In this document: positions 37,125-46,084 of the stretch, one piece after another
Layout of the letters: each line of letters begins with the position of its first letter
Position numbering within the stretch: position 1 is the stretch's first letter
Origin: Thalassoglobus neptunius
Lineage (GTDB): Bacteria; Planctomycetota; Planctomycetia; Planctomycetales; Planctomycetaceae
Assembly (NCBI RefSeq): GCF_007859735.1
Contig: NZ_SIHI01000017.1
Location: 1-64,000 of the forward strand
Reading direction: 5' to 3'
DNA: 64,000 bases
Translations under genes and position numbers: made by a program
The notes under the pieces: model-generated
What the model saw: the letters and a program-made list of their open reading frames with translations, nothing else
The model's database searches: none
What the model was told of the DNA's origin: nothing

Positions 37125-40100
37125 CTATCGTCCCCCGCGACCTCCGCCGGTTCGTCCTCCCCGGCCGCCTGAGTCACCACCGCGATCACCACCACCTCCG
37201 CCGAATGACGGTCGCCCACCGCCACCACCACCGCCGAATGAGGGACGTCCTCCACCGAATGGTGACCCGCCGCCTCGAGACTCCATGAACGCTCGAATTC
37301 GATCTCGCTGTTCCTGCGTTGGTCCGGAGTTGGATGAACTCGAACCGGAGTTGGATGAACTCGAAGGTCGTCTCGATCCAGTACTGCTCACATTCACGCG
37401 AGGCATCAATGTTCCAAGAGCTGTCTGAACGACTGCGGAACTTGTGTTCTGGAGCGGCACAACCCGGACGGTTCGGTTCGCAACGCGAGCCGATTCATCA
37501 ATCGATTCAACGAGAGTTTTCACTTCCTGAAAGAGTGCTTCATCCGCCCAGACGGCCAGTTGGTTCGTATTCGTGTCGACGCTCACAGCCAATTCGGGAG
37601 CCACTTCCTCGCCGTCACGAGAGTCACCTCGCCCTCCACCACCGCGTCCGCCGCCACCCATCATCGCAGCGAAGGGATTGTTTCCCCCGCCCTGTTGTCT
37701 CGGCGGATCGATATAAACTTTGTAAACGTCTGTCACAATCGACATGACATCCTGAGCATTAGCATGTTCGACAGGAATCAGGCGTGTCAGCTTGTCCCGC
37801 ATACTGTCCGGCCATTCAGTCGCATCGAGGACCTGAAGCATCTCTTCAACTTCTCGCACCTGTCCGGATGGCCCGGAAACAAACAACGCATTCAATCGGA
37901 CATCGGGAATGATTCTGAGAGTCTGTCCCGCGCTGGCGATGGAACTCAATCCGGTCATGTTGGCCAGACCTCCACCCAGTGCGGAGACACTATCCGTGAT
38001 CCCGCCCATCATGCCGGACGAGGAGTACGAAGCACTCACGCTGCTGTAAGGAAGAAGCTCTTCGAGCATCATCGCTGTTTCGGTGGCATCGGCGGACTGC
38101 AAGGTGAAAACCGTCCACGTAGTCCGTGGCGGAATGGCATTGATTGTCGACTCCAGCAACTCCTCGAGTTCATCAAGTGCTTCTGGATCTGAAGAATAGA
38201 GCAACAACTGATCGCCATTCACCGTCACATTCACATCCGCCGGTGGCTGCGTATTCGCCGCTGCAGGTCGTTGTGACTGGGTTGGTTGTGCTGGAGGATC
38301 ATTCGAATCGGCGCCAACATTCCTCGAGGGTTCCCGATTTGATTCCCCTGCGTTTTCGTTCGGTTGAGGCTCTTCAATGAGCTGTGTCTCTTCCTCAAGA
38401 GCATCGAGATAGCTGTCGAACAGGTCCAACAGTTCTTCGTCATACTCCTCTGAGGAATTCTGCTCCGACGAAGCTTCGGGAAGCTGAGCGACGATCAAGT
38501 CCGATGAACTTGAAGTTGACGGTTGAACGTCCTGCGGATCGAGAGGTTCTGTGAGACGAACAGAGTCCCGTGATTCTTCTTGCTCGCGTGGTGACGGTTG
38601 TCGAGCCGACGGAGTGTCGTCTTGCCTTGATTCACGAACAGGTTCTGGTTCCGAAGGAGTTCGAATGTCTCGAATCGATCGCTGCTGCGGATTAACAACA
38701 CGAATCCGCGAATCTGTTCGCCGGTTCCACATTTGTTCGATCAATGGGAGAATCTCTTGAGGATCCCGCCCGCTGAGTGAATATGTTCGAACCCGGTCGG
38801 TGCTTGAACGTTCTCGCGTGCCGATTCCGTCTTCTCCAAGCTGTACGAGCAAATTCTTGACCTGCATCATCTGATCCTGATCGCCACGAATCATCAGTTG
38901 GCGACCATAAACATCCGGCTCAATCGTCGGAGCGAATTCTCCGTCTTTCAGGAACATGGCCCGCAACGTTGCCGCTGCGGTCAGAGGGTCCATTTTGACG
39001 AGCGGATAGACAACCATCTGTTGCGAAGCGACTCCGGTGCCGTCCATCTGGCGGATCAGGTTTTCGACCTGCTGATGTTGCTCCGGTGTGGCGACGATAT
39101 GAATTTTGTCATTACGTCCATCTTCGTTGACGACAACTCCAGGCACGAGCACGTCGAGGGTTTTGACAACCTCTTGAGCATTGGCATTGTCGACTGTGTA
39201 AACTCGCAGGAAGGGTTTGTTGCTTTCGAAAGAGAACTTACTCGGGTCTGTCGCATTGTCGATGGTCTTCAACGCTTCGTCGATCATTTGATGCTGACGC
39301 ACAGTGGCAGTAATCATCAACAGGTTTTGACGATTATCGACAGCAATCGTGATTGGTCCTTCTGTGGCAGGTCGCTGTGAACTGTTGCGTGAGCGCGACT
39401 CACTGATGTTCGTTACTCCCGTCGACAATCCCAGAACACCTCTCAACAGCTGATCCGCCTCGGACGCAGCAATGTTGGTGATCTGATACGACTTGAACGA
39501 CATCGCATCCGGACCTCCACTTGCTGAGACGTCGTCCAACATTTTGCGGATCCGAATCAAGTTGCTCCCAATGTCCGTAACCAGAACCGAATTCGTACTC
39601 GGCAAGCCGACGACGGATCCCTGAGGACCTTTGATTTCGTTCACTTCAGCAGCGATCTGATTGACGTCAACCCCTTCAAGCCGGAAGAGAACTGTCAGAA
39701 GTTCATTCCGTCCTCGGGTGTCGAGTTCTTCTGGAGCCACATTGGGAATCAGATTCGGAGGAATCGTTCCATCGATGTTCAGGCAGACCAGGAAGTCGTC
39801 ACGATAGACGAGGACATAGCCTTTCGGAAGAAGGTAACCGTTGAGAACATCGAGTGCTTCACGAGGGGTGTATTTTCCCTGATCGAAGTAATTGAACGTT
39901 CCCGGCGGAACATCCATTAGATCGAGAGACAATCCAGACTCCTGAGCGAACAGCTTCAGCACATCAACCCACGGAGCGTACCGGAAGTTGAAGGAGAGGA
40001 GAGTTTCGTTCTGCTCAGCATTTGCTGCGGAATCTTCCGTTGCTGGCGATTCGTCTTCAGAAGTGCTTCCTCCGAACGATGCGACAGCCAAAGCACCTTC

Positions 40101-40973
40101 CGGAGCTTCTTCAATGATTGCTGGCCGTGGCCGAAATTGAGGAGTTTGAGGCGATCCGCGAGAAAAGGAAGGTCGATCGCTGTTTGCATCTGAAGGAGGC
40201 GGTCCGAGCTTTTGCTCCCACTGCTTCTTCTGTTGATCGGTAAGAAGGTTCTGAACTTTCGCTTCGAAATCTTTCTGCAGCTGCTCACGATCTTCAGGAG
40301 ACGCATTGAATCCAAGTCCGCGGCGAGCGTCACGGTACTCGTCGCTGAGTTGCTCCATCTGTTCTTTCTGTGCATCGCTGAATTCGAGATCACCCTGCAC
40401 ATCCTCTCGACCGAGGGCCTGAATTCCTTCGCGATGCAGAACAATCTGATTCAATCGACTGTACTGTTCCTCCGAAAGAACCTTTTTCATTTGTTCCTGT
40501 TGCTCTTCGCGGGCTGCTTCCATTGCCTGGCGCATTTCGTCGCGAATTTTATTTCGTTCATCTTCAGACTCGGCGTTTTGCATCCTCCCGAAGAGGTCGC
40601 CAAGTTGATCACGGCCGCCACCGGACTCTGAAATTTCCTGAAGCTGTTGAAGCTGCTCGTCAGTCAGGTTAATCTCGACGCGAGTCGCTTCATTCTGGAC
40701 TTCTCCCAAAACTCCACCGCCGCCGCGACCTCCGCGACCGCCACGGCCTGCTCGTCCTCCGCCAGGACCACCGCGACCACCTTCGGGGCCACCGAATCCG
40801 CCACGGCCGCCCCCAGGACCGCCAAATCCACCACGACCGCCACCATCCTCGCGGCGGGATCCATTATCATCTCGCCGATCGCGGCCTTCCTGAGCCTGAA
40901 CGTACTTGTCGACATCAGCCACAAGCGACAGCGCCAGGACAACCATGACGAAGATTTTCGGGACGGAACTCAT
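37125..40973 (-). CDS. Giant secretin-like protein (GspD N-domains) without visible barrel
   Basis: 1282 residues; ATG 40973 follows TTGGAG. Order: signal peptide; Gly/Arg-rich tract (about 35-88); helical LTDEQLQQL-type region reminiscent of Spy/LTxxQ proteins (100-255); N0-like domain (about 322-400, SFNFRYAPWVDVLKLFAQES); then about seven N1-like modules, each ending in a strand-helix with the NSVLVTD, LLMITATV, KIHIVATP, QLMIRGD, LLLYSSD, NALFVSG or QLAVWAD pattern; then a Ser/Asn and Gly/Arg-rich tail. I cannot find the secretin barrel (no VPxLGDIP-like segment). It may be a periplasmic scaffold with the barrel supplied elsewhere. Calling it GspD rests on the N-domains and position beside gspE. 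Confidence 0.85.
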   Translation of the reverse strand: MSSVPKIFVMVVLALSLVADVDKYVQAQEGRDRRDDNGSRREDGGGRGGFGGPGGGRGGFGGPEGGRGGPGGGRAGRGGRGGRGGGGVLGEVQNEATRVEINLTDEQLQQLQEISESGGGRDQLGDLFGRMQNAESEDERNKIRDEMRQAMEAAREEQQEQMKKVLSEEQYSRLNQIVLHREGIQALGREDVQGDLEFSDAQKEQMEQLSDEYRDARRGLGFNASPEDREQLQKDFEAKVQNLLTDQQKKQWEQKLGPPPSDANSDRPSFSRGSPQTPQFRPRPAIIEEAPEGALAVASFGGSTSEDESPATEDSAANAEQNETLLSFNFRYAPWVDVLKLFAQESGLSLDLMDVPPGTFNYFDQGKYTPREALDVLNGYLLPKGYVLVYRDDFLVCLNIDGTIPPNLIPNVAPEELDTRGRNELLTVLFRLEGVDVNQIAAEVNEIKGPQGSVVGLPSTNSVLVTDIGSNLIRIRKMLDDVSASGGPDAMSFKSYQITNIAASEADQLLRGVLGLSTGVTNISESRSRNSSQRPATEGPITIAVDNRQNLLMITATVRQHQMIDEALKTIDNATDPSKFSFESNKPFLRVYTVDNANAQEVVKTLDVLVPGVVVNEDGRNDKIHIVATPEQHQQVENLIRQMDGTGVASQQMVVYPLVKMDPLTAAATLRAMFLKDGEFAPTIEPDVYGRQLMIRGDQDQMMQVKNLLVQLGEDGIGTRERSSTDRVRTYSLSGRDPQEILPLIEQMWNRRTDSRIRVVNPQQRSIRDIRTPSEPEPVRESRQDDTPSARQPSPREQEESRDSVRLTEPLDPQDVQPSTSSSSDLIVAQLPEASSEQNSSEEYDEELLDLFDSYLDALEEETQLIEEPQPNENAGESNREPSRNVGADSNDPPAQPTQSQRPAAANTQPPADVNVTVNGDQLLLYSSDPEALDELEELLESTINAIPPRTTWTVFTLQSADATETAMMLEELLPYSSVSASYSSSGMMGGITDSVSALGGGLANMTGLSSIASAGQTLRIIPDVRLNALFVSGPSGQVREVEEMLQVLDATEWPDSMRDKLTRLIPVEHANAQDVMSIVTDVYKVYIDPPRQQGGGNNPFAAMMGGGGRGGGGRGDSRDGEEVAPELAVSVDTNTNQLAVWADEALFQEVKTLVESIDESARVANRTVRVVPLQNTSSAVVQTALGTLMPRVNVSSTGSRRPSSSSNSGSSSSNSGPTQEQRDRIRAFMESRGGGSPFGGGRPSFGGGGGGGRPSFGGGGGDRGGDSGGRGGRTGGGRGGR

Positions 40974-41436
40974 CAGACGCTCCAAATCGTGTCACTGAGC
41001 GAAGCAGATTGGCTCGCTGAACCAACAACGCGAATATTTATAGAAATAAAATCTGGAAACTTTGAGAAAACCCTTCGCTCCTTCAACCCGGATCTTCGTA
41101 AACTCAGTATTCGTTGGCAGTTACCCCACCAAAACACTGACAACTGCTCTCAGAACAGTCGATTCACACCCCAAATGTCTGAAACCTGGCTCGCCCTACC
41201 CACTCACATTCGTCCACCATTTTGGCGTTGAGTTACTTTGATAACGAATGCCAGGCAAAGAATACCAGGTTGAAAATCCTTCTATAGGAGTTTTACCTGT
41301 TCACCGGACTGCAAAGTTTCGCCAGAGTTCTGGGAGTCATGCGGTCCGATTAAACATTTGCGGTGTTTCAGTAGTTATGGTGAAATCCATTCACCGAGTC
41401 TTTCAACCCCGTAGTTTCCATTTCGGACCGTGAACG
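40974..41436. other. 463 bp divergent intergenic between secretin-like and EF-hand genes
   Basis: Shared upstream region of two divergent genes. No gene is supported. TATAGG and GTTTTACCTGTTCACCGGACTG-like text near 41281-41310 faintly recalls the repeat family (CCTGTTCAC, GGACTG) but lacks the hairpin, so I do not count it as a copy. Confidence 0.4.
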
Positions 41437-42555
41437 ATGCCGAAAACTCACAAATTACAGAAGTTCGGGATATTCCTGTTCTTAGGCTGCCTTGTTTTAA
41501 CGTCGTCGGAAGCGCTCGCGCAACGCGGTGGTTCCCCCGACCAGATGTTCAGTCGTCTGGACAGCAACGGGGATGGCCGAATCGATCAATCGGAAATCGG
41601 CCGACTCCCTGGCCCATTTCGCGAACGCCTGGAAAGCAGCGGACTCGACTTTCGCCGGGGCGTTGATCAGCAAAGCCTCATGAAAAGCTTCGAACAAGCT
41701 CGCTCTTCGGGAGGAGACCGTGGCGGATTCCGTGGCCCTTCACCGGGAGGTGAACGAGGATTCGGTGGCGACCGTGGATCACGCGGAAGCGGAGATCGCG
41801 GTGGATTTCGTGGTCCTCCGGGAAGTGACCGAGGCGGCAGCGATTCCGATCGATCTCGCGCCGAAGAATATCAACGTCGGCGGGAAGAATATGAACGACG
41901 CCGACGAGAGGGTGACGACGGTGATGACAGACGCCGGGACGATGACAGACGTCGCGATGACGACCGACGAAGAGACGATGATCGAAGCCGTGATGACGAC
42001 CGTCGGGATTCCCGGAGTCGAACAAGCTTCTCAATGCGTCCCAAAGAACGCGTGACAGTCGATCTTCCATCGAGTTTTGTTGACGGAGATCTCGATCAGG
42101 ACGGACAGATTGGGCTCTACGAGTGGAAGCAGTGGAAACGAGACGCCCTCGCGGAATTCGACACGTATGACCACAATCGAGACGGATTCTTGACGCCCAA
42201 GGAACTCCAACGAGGCCCTGCCGATCTCCAGCAGATTCAGGTGATGACCCTCGCTGCGACTCAACAACGCCCAACGACAACAACAACGTCTGATTCCGTT
42301 GCAGCGACACCCCAGGCAAACACCCAACCCGTATCGACGCCAGTTCCCGACGTCGACATGGACAGCGTGGAAGCTCGACGGGGCGCGAATACGTTCCGGT
42401 TGTTAGACCAGAATCGAAACGGGATGATTGATGCGGAAGAATGGGCGCGATCGAGCAAGCTGAAACCACTGTTCATCCAAGCAGGTATTGACATTAATCA
42501 ACCCCTGGAGCGAGAGTCATTCATCGCTTACTTCGTTCAGGTAAATGCGACATAA
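41437..42555 (+). CDS. Exported four-EF-hand protein with Arg/Asp-rich linker
   Basis: Signal peptide (FGIFLFLGCLVLTSSEALAQ) followed by four EF-hand loops: DSNGDGRIDQSE near 42, DLDQDGQIGLYE near 218, DHNRDGFLTPKE near 242 and DQNRNGMIDAEE near 328, each with Asp/Asn at positions 1, 3 and 5. Between the first and second lies a 100-residue Gly/Arg then Arg/Asp repeat stretch (RRDDDRRRDDDRR type). 372 residues, probably calcium-responsive and outside the cytoplasm. It sits inside the T2SS locus, divergent from the secretin-like gene, whose N terminus also carries a Gly/Arg tract. Confidence 0.88.
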   Translation: MPKTHKLQKFGIFLFLGCLVLTSSEALAQRGGSPDQMFSRLDSNGDGRIDQSEIGRLPGPFRERLESSGLDFRRGVDQQSLMKSFEQARSSGGDRGGFRGPSPGGERGFGGDRGSRGSGDRGGFRGPPGSDRGGSDSDRSRAEEYQRRREEYERRRREGDDGDDRRRDDDRRRDDDRRRDDDRSRDDDRRDSRSRTSFSMRPKERVTVDLPSSFVDGDLDQDGQIGLYEWKQWKRDALAEFDTYDHNRDGFLTPKELQRGPADLQQIQVMTLAATQQRPTTTTTSDSVAATPQANTQPVSTPVPDVDMDSVEARRGANTFRLLDQNRNGMIDAEEWARSSKLKPLFIQAGIDINQPLERESFIAYFVQVNAT

Positions 42556-42697
42556 GCAGTTTTCCAGAACAACTTCTCGACACTGCCCCGGCAGGTCTGT
42601 AGATATCGACAACGTACTTAACTCAAAGCGAACCTTATTAACATCCCAATTCAAGGGCTCGCCCATCCACTTGGCCGTTTGACTGAAGATCCCCCCA

Positions 42698-42717
42698 CAC
42701 GTCACTGAAATGACGTG
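42698..42717 (+). other. Hairpin upstream of gspF
   Basis: Seven-base stem CACGTCA / TGACGTG with loop CTGAAA, about 70 bp before the gspF start and 140 bp after the EF-hand gene. No U-tract follows; possible operator or mRNA structure. Confidence 0.4.
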
Positions 42718-42788
42718 GCTGTCTTCGCCAATTCGGCCGGATGGGTCGGGCGATTTTTGTCTCTCTGTTTCCGGATTTGTCTCCTGCC

Positions 42789-43997
42789 ATGCCAGAATTT
42801 CAGTACACTGCGAGAGAAATGTCGGGCCAGCAGGTCGAGGGTGTCCTGACAGCTGCCACCGAGAAAGAGGCGCTCGCCTCTCTGGTCTCGCAGCAACTCT
42901 TTCCGATTCGCGTGGGACTTGCGGATTCCAGTAAGAAAGCAGCCAAACAGGTCGGACGGCGCGTCCCTCCAAAATACCTGTCGATCTTTTACTCGCAGCT
43001 CGCGGACCTTTTGAAGTCGGGCGTTCCCCTGTTGCGATCGCTTGAACTTCTTTCCAAACAATCGACGCACCCCGCATTGAAAGTCGTTCTGTCTGAGGTG
43101 CGAGATAATGTTGCAGAGGGAAATCGACTGTACGACTCGATGAAAGCCCATCCCAAGGCATTCTCCCCGTTAATGGTGAGTATGGTTCGTGCCGGAGAAG
43201 AGGGAGGCTTTCTTGAAGACGTTCTAAAGAGAATCGCTGCGTTTACAGATCACCAGGAAGAACTCAAGGGTCGCGTCATCGGAGCGATGGTCTATCCAAT
43301 CTTCCTGCTGGGTGTGGGCGGCATGGTTGTCACCGTGATGATGGTCTGGCTTGTTCCAAAATTTGAACCCATCTTCGAAAACATGGCCCAGCGAGGAGAA
43401 CTTCCGTGGGCGACGACCACTCTTCTCGCAATCAGCGGATGGACTCAACGGTACTGGGCGATCGCATTAATCGGCACAATTGTCGGAGGGATTTTTCTCG
43501 GGCAGTGGCTGAAATCCGAGAACGGTCGGCGGCAAGTGGACCAGTTTCGGCTGAAGGCCATTGGTCTGGGCGGGATTGTGCGAAGCCTGGCAATTGCACG
43601 GTTTTGTCGCGTCCTCGGAACACTGCTTCACAACGGAGTTCCCGTGTTGACGTCGATGAACATCTCGAAAGACGCCACCGGAAATGTCGTTCTGAGCGAA
43701 GCGATTGAATCCGCAGCTGACAACATTTCCGAAGGAAAATCGCTCGCTCGACCACTGGGAGCGAGTGGTCACTTTCCTGAACAGATTGTCGAGATGATCG
43801 CGGTGGGCGAGGAAGCCAACAATCTGGAGAACGTTCTCATCGACATCTCCGACAACCTCGAACGACAAACCGGTCGTCAGATCGAAATGCTGGTTCGGCT
43901 CCTCGAACCGGTACTTTTGTTATTTCTGGCAGTGATCGTACTTTTTGTCGTCGTCGCCCTATTGTTACCGATCCTTCAGAGCTCCAGCATTGTTTAA
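42789..43997 (+). CDS. gspF: T2SS inner-membrane platform protein GspF
   Basis: Platform protein that couples GspE to the pseudopilus. ATG 42789 gives MPEFQYTAREMSG, the standard GspF opening. Two F-domains are visible, each with the conserved Gly-x-Pro-Leu pattern (LLKSGVPLLRSLELL at about 76-92 and LLHNGVPVLTSMNIS at about 278-293), plus three membrane helices (near 170, 220 and 375-400). 402 residues, normal. An upstream in-frame ATG at 42741 gives an unlikely extension. Confidence 0.95.
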   Translation: MPEFQYTAREMSGQQVEGVLTAATEKEALASLVSQQLFPIRVGLADSSKKAAKQVGRRVPPKYLSIFYSQLADLLKSGVPLLRSLELLSKQSTHPALKVVLSEVRDNVAEGNRLYDSMKAHPKAFSPLMVSMVRAGEEGGFLEDVLKRIAAFTDHQEELKGRVIGAMVYPIFLLGVGGMVVTVMMVWLVPKFEPIFENMAQRGELPWATTTLLAISGWTQRYWAIALIGTIVGGIFLGQWLKSENGRRQVDQFRLKAIGLGGIVRSLAIARFCRVLGTLLHNGVPVLTSMNISKDATGNVVLSEAIESAADNISEGKSLARPLGASGHFPEQIVEMIAVGEEANNLENVLIDISDNLERQTGRQIEMLVRLLEPVLLLFLAVIVLFVVVALLLPILQSSSIV

Positions 43998-44455
43998 AGA
44001 AGGAGCTGTTCACATTTCGAACATCGTTCCCAGAATTTAAGACGAAGGGCACATCCCATCGTTCTTCGAATCGGAACCGTTCCCATCAAGTGAGCACTGA
44101 AAGTGAGAGAATTCGGAAAACGAAAAAACAATCCGCAGAGACCATTCGACCCAGCAATTCGATGGTGAAAACGCATACAATCAAGTAAGAGCCGATGCAC
44201 CGTTCCGATCGCATTCAAACTCCAACCGGGTGCTCTGGGAAGCCCCGATCGTGGATTCGAGCGGCGGAATACGACAACATCGCGAAAGCCTTGTCCCTGT
44301 AGCGAAACCCCTGTCCCTTTTGAGTGAGCGGACCGGGAAGTGCATCCTGCTCAAGTCCCCTTGACCCTAAACGTTAATAATAAAGCCAACATAAAGCCGA
44401 CTGTGCTTGATCCCTGATTGAGTACGAACTGTGATCAACCCGGAGGATTCCCCCT
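43998..44455. other. 458 bp intergenic before gspG
   Basis: Leader region of the pseudopilin operon. It has a doubled CCTTGTCCCTG/CCCCTGTCCC phrase at about 44290-44320, TTGACC near 44362 and a strong GGAGGA ribosome site at 44442-44447, nine bases before the gspG ATG. No gene or terminator for gspF seen. Confidence 0.45.
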
Positions 44456-44917
44456 ATGCGTACCTACAACCGAAAACCGCTCCTGAAGACTCGTCAGCGC
44501 CGCTCAGGATTTACGCTTCTCGAAGTCCTGATTGTGCTCGCAATCATCGGAGTCATCGCAGCCATGGCTGTTCCTCAATTGCTCGGTCAGGCCAATGTCG
44601 CGAACGAACGCCAAACACGTTCGGCGATTCTCAACCTGGAACAGGCAGCTGAACTCTATGCCGTGAACAATGGCTTCGAGCCACCCGCCGGTGGACAGGA
44701 TGCCATTCAGATGATGATGACCAAAGATCAGGAGTCGGGAGCGTCTGCGGTCCTCGATAAACTTCCCGTCGATGCCTGGGGAGAACCGCTGAATTACGAG
44801 TACCCCAACACCAAAGCAGATACAGATCGCCCCGCAATCTGGTCGTCAGGCAAGAACCGCCAGAACGAAAACGGTTCAGGCGATGACATCAATAACTGGG
44901 ATGACATTGCGAAATGA
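44456..44917 (+). CDS. gspG: T2SS major pseudopilin GspG
   Basis: Major subunit of the secretion pseudopilus. The class III prepilin signature is complete: basic leader, then RRSGFTLLEVLIVLAIIGVI with Gly(-1), Phe(+1) and Glu(+5). The mature domain has the typical helix extension (QTRSAILNLEQAAELYAVNNG), and LPVDAWGEPLNYEYPN followed by the calcium-loop-like AIWSSGKNRQNENGSGDDINN. 153 residues. GGAGGA ribosome site. Its stop overlaps the gspH start (ATGA). Confidence 0.96.
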   Translation: MRTYNRKPLLKTRQRRSGFTLLEVLIVLAIIGVIAAMAVPQLLGQANVANERQTRSAILNLEQAAELYAVNNGFEPPAGGQDAIQMMMTKDQESGASAVLDKLPVDAWGEPLNYEYPNTKADTDRPAIWSSGKNRQNENGSGDDINNWDDIAK

Positions 44918-45597
44918 TTTGTCCGCACAGGAAATCCACCTCGCCCCAAGCAGGATCCCAACACGACTCCTCACGGTCAGCGTTCACACTTCTGGAGCTG
45001 ACCCTGGTGCTCGTGGTGATTGTTGCTTTGGCGGGGATGGCCTGGCCGCGAATCACAAGCTTTCTGCAAAGCGAGAGCTTGCTCGGAAACGTCGAGCAGG
45101 TTCGACAAATGCTCGATCATGCTCGGGTTCAAGCTGTTGAAGACGGAATCACTTACCAGTTCCGGTTTGAACCCAACGGACGAAAATTTGTTTTGCTTCC
45201 GTATGACCTGCAAGTCAGCGAAGAGCAGTCGGGCACTTCGTCCGCCACCGCTTCACAGACGTCTTCATCAGGCAGCGGGAAACGTCTTCCCTCTGTTCAC
45301 GAACTCTCAGAAGACTGTTCGTTTTACATGGAGAATTCCCTGAGCACCGGTGAAATCACGCTGACGGAACGACTCCCCGATCCCTGGCTCGAAATGCTGG
45401 CCGATGGAGTCATGCTGCGGGATGTCTCCTGGGCACCTCCCATCATTTATTCCCCAGATGGATCTGCAACGGATGGCAGCGTGACGATCATCGATGAAGA
45501 TCGTCGCGTCATCACTCTCTCTGTCAGAGGGTTAACCGGAACTGTTGTGACGTCTCGCCTTGCTGTCCTTCCGGAGACCTATGGTGCGATGCGTTAA
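44914..45597 (+). CDS. gspH: T2SS minor pseudopilin GspH-like
   Basis: Minor pseudopilin. Leader then SAFTLLELTLVLVVIVALAG, with Glu(+5), and GspH-like globular part (MLDHARVQAVEDGITYQFRF). Length 227 is longer than usual because of a Ser/Thr-rich loop near residue 110. It overlaps gspG by four bases and gspI by seventeen, so translation is coupled. Confidence 0.88.
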   Translation: MICPHRKSTSPQAGSQHDSSRSAFTLLELTLVLVVIVALAGMAWPRITSFLQSESLLGNVEQVRQMLDHARVQAVEDGITYQFRFEPNGRKFVLLPYDLQVSEEQSGTSSATASQTSSSGSGKRLPSVHELSEDCSFYMENSLSTGEITLTERLPDPWLEMLADGVMLRDVSWAPPIIYSPDGSATDGSVTIIDEDRRVITLSVRGLTGTVVTSRLAVLPETYGAMR

Positions 45598-46084
45598 CCG
45601 GACATCTCTGAATCGAATTCTATTCTGCGAACAGCGACGTGAAGATTCTGCACTCACTCGCAGCGTCTCGAACACCAACGCGCTGAGATCCGGGATTTCG
45701 CTCTTCGAAGTCGTTCTCGCACTCGCGATTTTTCTGGGTGCCACAGCGGTTATCACTCAAATTCTGAAGAACGGAAGCACCGCCGCGATTCGATCTCAAC
45801 TCGTCTCCGAAGCTGTTCTTCGCTGCGAACGACGGCTGAACGAAGTTTCTTCAGGTGTGTTGCCCGCTCAGTCCGTTCAAGGGGCATCGTTCGACGATGA
45901 CCCGAACTGGTCCTGGACCCTAAACGTCACCGAAACCGGGATTCCATATCTGCTCGAACTGGAGATGATCGTTGAGCAGACGAATTCGCAGGGAGAAATC
46001 GCTGCTTCCTATCGCCTGAACCGGCTCTTGCGCGATCCACTCGTTTTCGAAGAAGCAGCTCTTGCATCTGAGGAGGAACTATGA
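45581..46084 (+). CDS. gspI: T2SS minor pseudopilin GspI-like
   Basis: Minor pseudopilin of 167 residues. The hydrophobic segment is LRSGISLFEVVLALAIFLGA, i.e. Gly(-1), Ile(+1), Glu(+5) with FEV as usual in GspI. A 40-residue leader is long for the family. I prefer ATG 45581, with GGAG six bases upstream, over a TTG at 45560. It overlaps gspH by seventeen bases and gspJ by four (ATGA). Confidence 0.85.
   Translation: MVRCVNRTSLNRILFCEQRREDSALTRSVSNTNALRSGISLFEVVLALAIFLGATAVITQILKNGSTAAIRSQLVSEAVLRCERRLNEVSSGVLPAQSVQGASFDDDPNWSWTLNVTETGIPYLLELEMIVEQTNSQGEIAASYRLNRLLRDPLVFEEAALASEEEL

Noticed and set aside
41281-41315. Fourth copy of the repeat element upstream of the EF-hand gene
   Set aside because: Only CCTGTTCAC and GGACTG match, at the wrong spacing and without the GCTCT hairpin.
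44290-44320. CCTTGTCCCTG-type doubled phrase before gspG as a repeat array or CRISPR
   Set aside because: Only two imperfect units, no regular spacers, no cas genes anywhere in the window.
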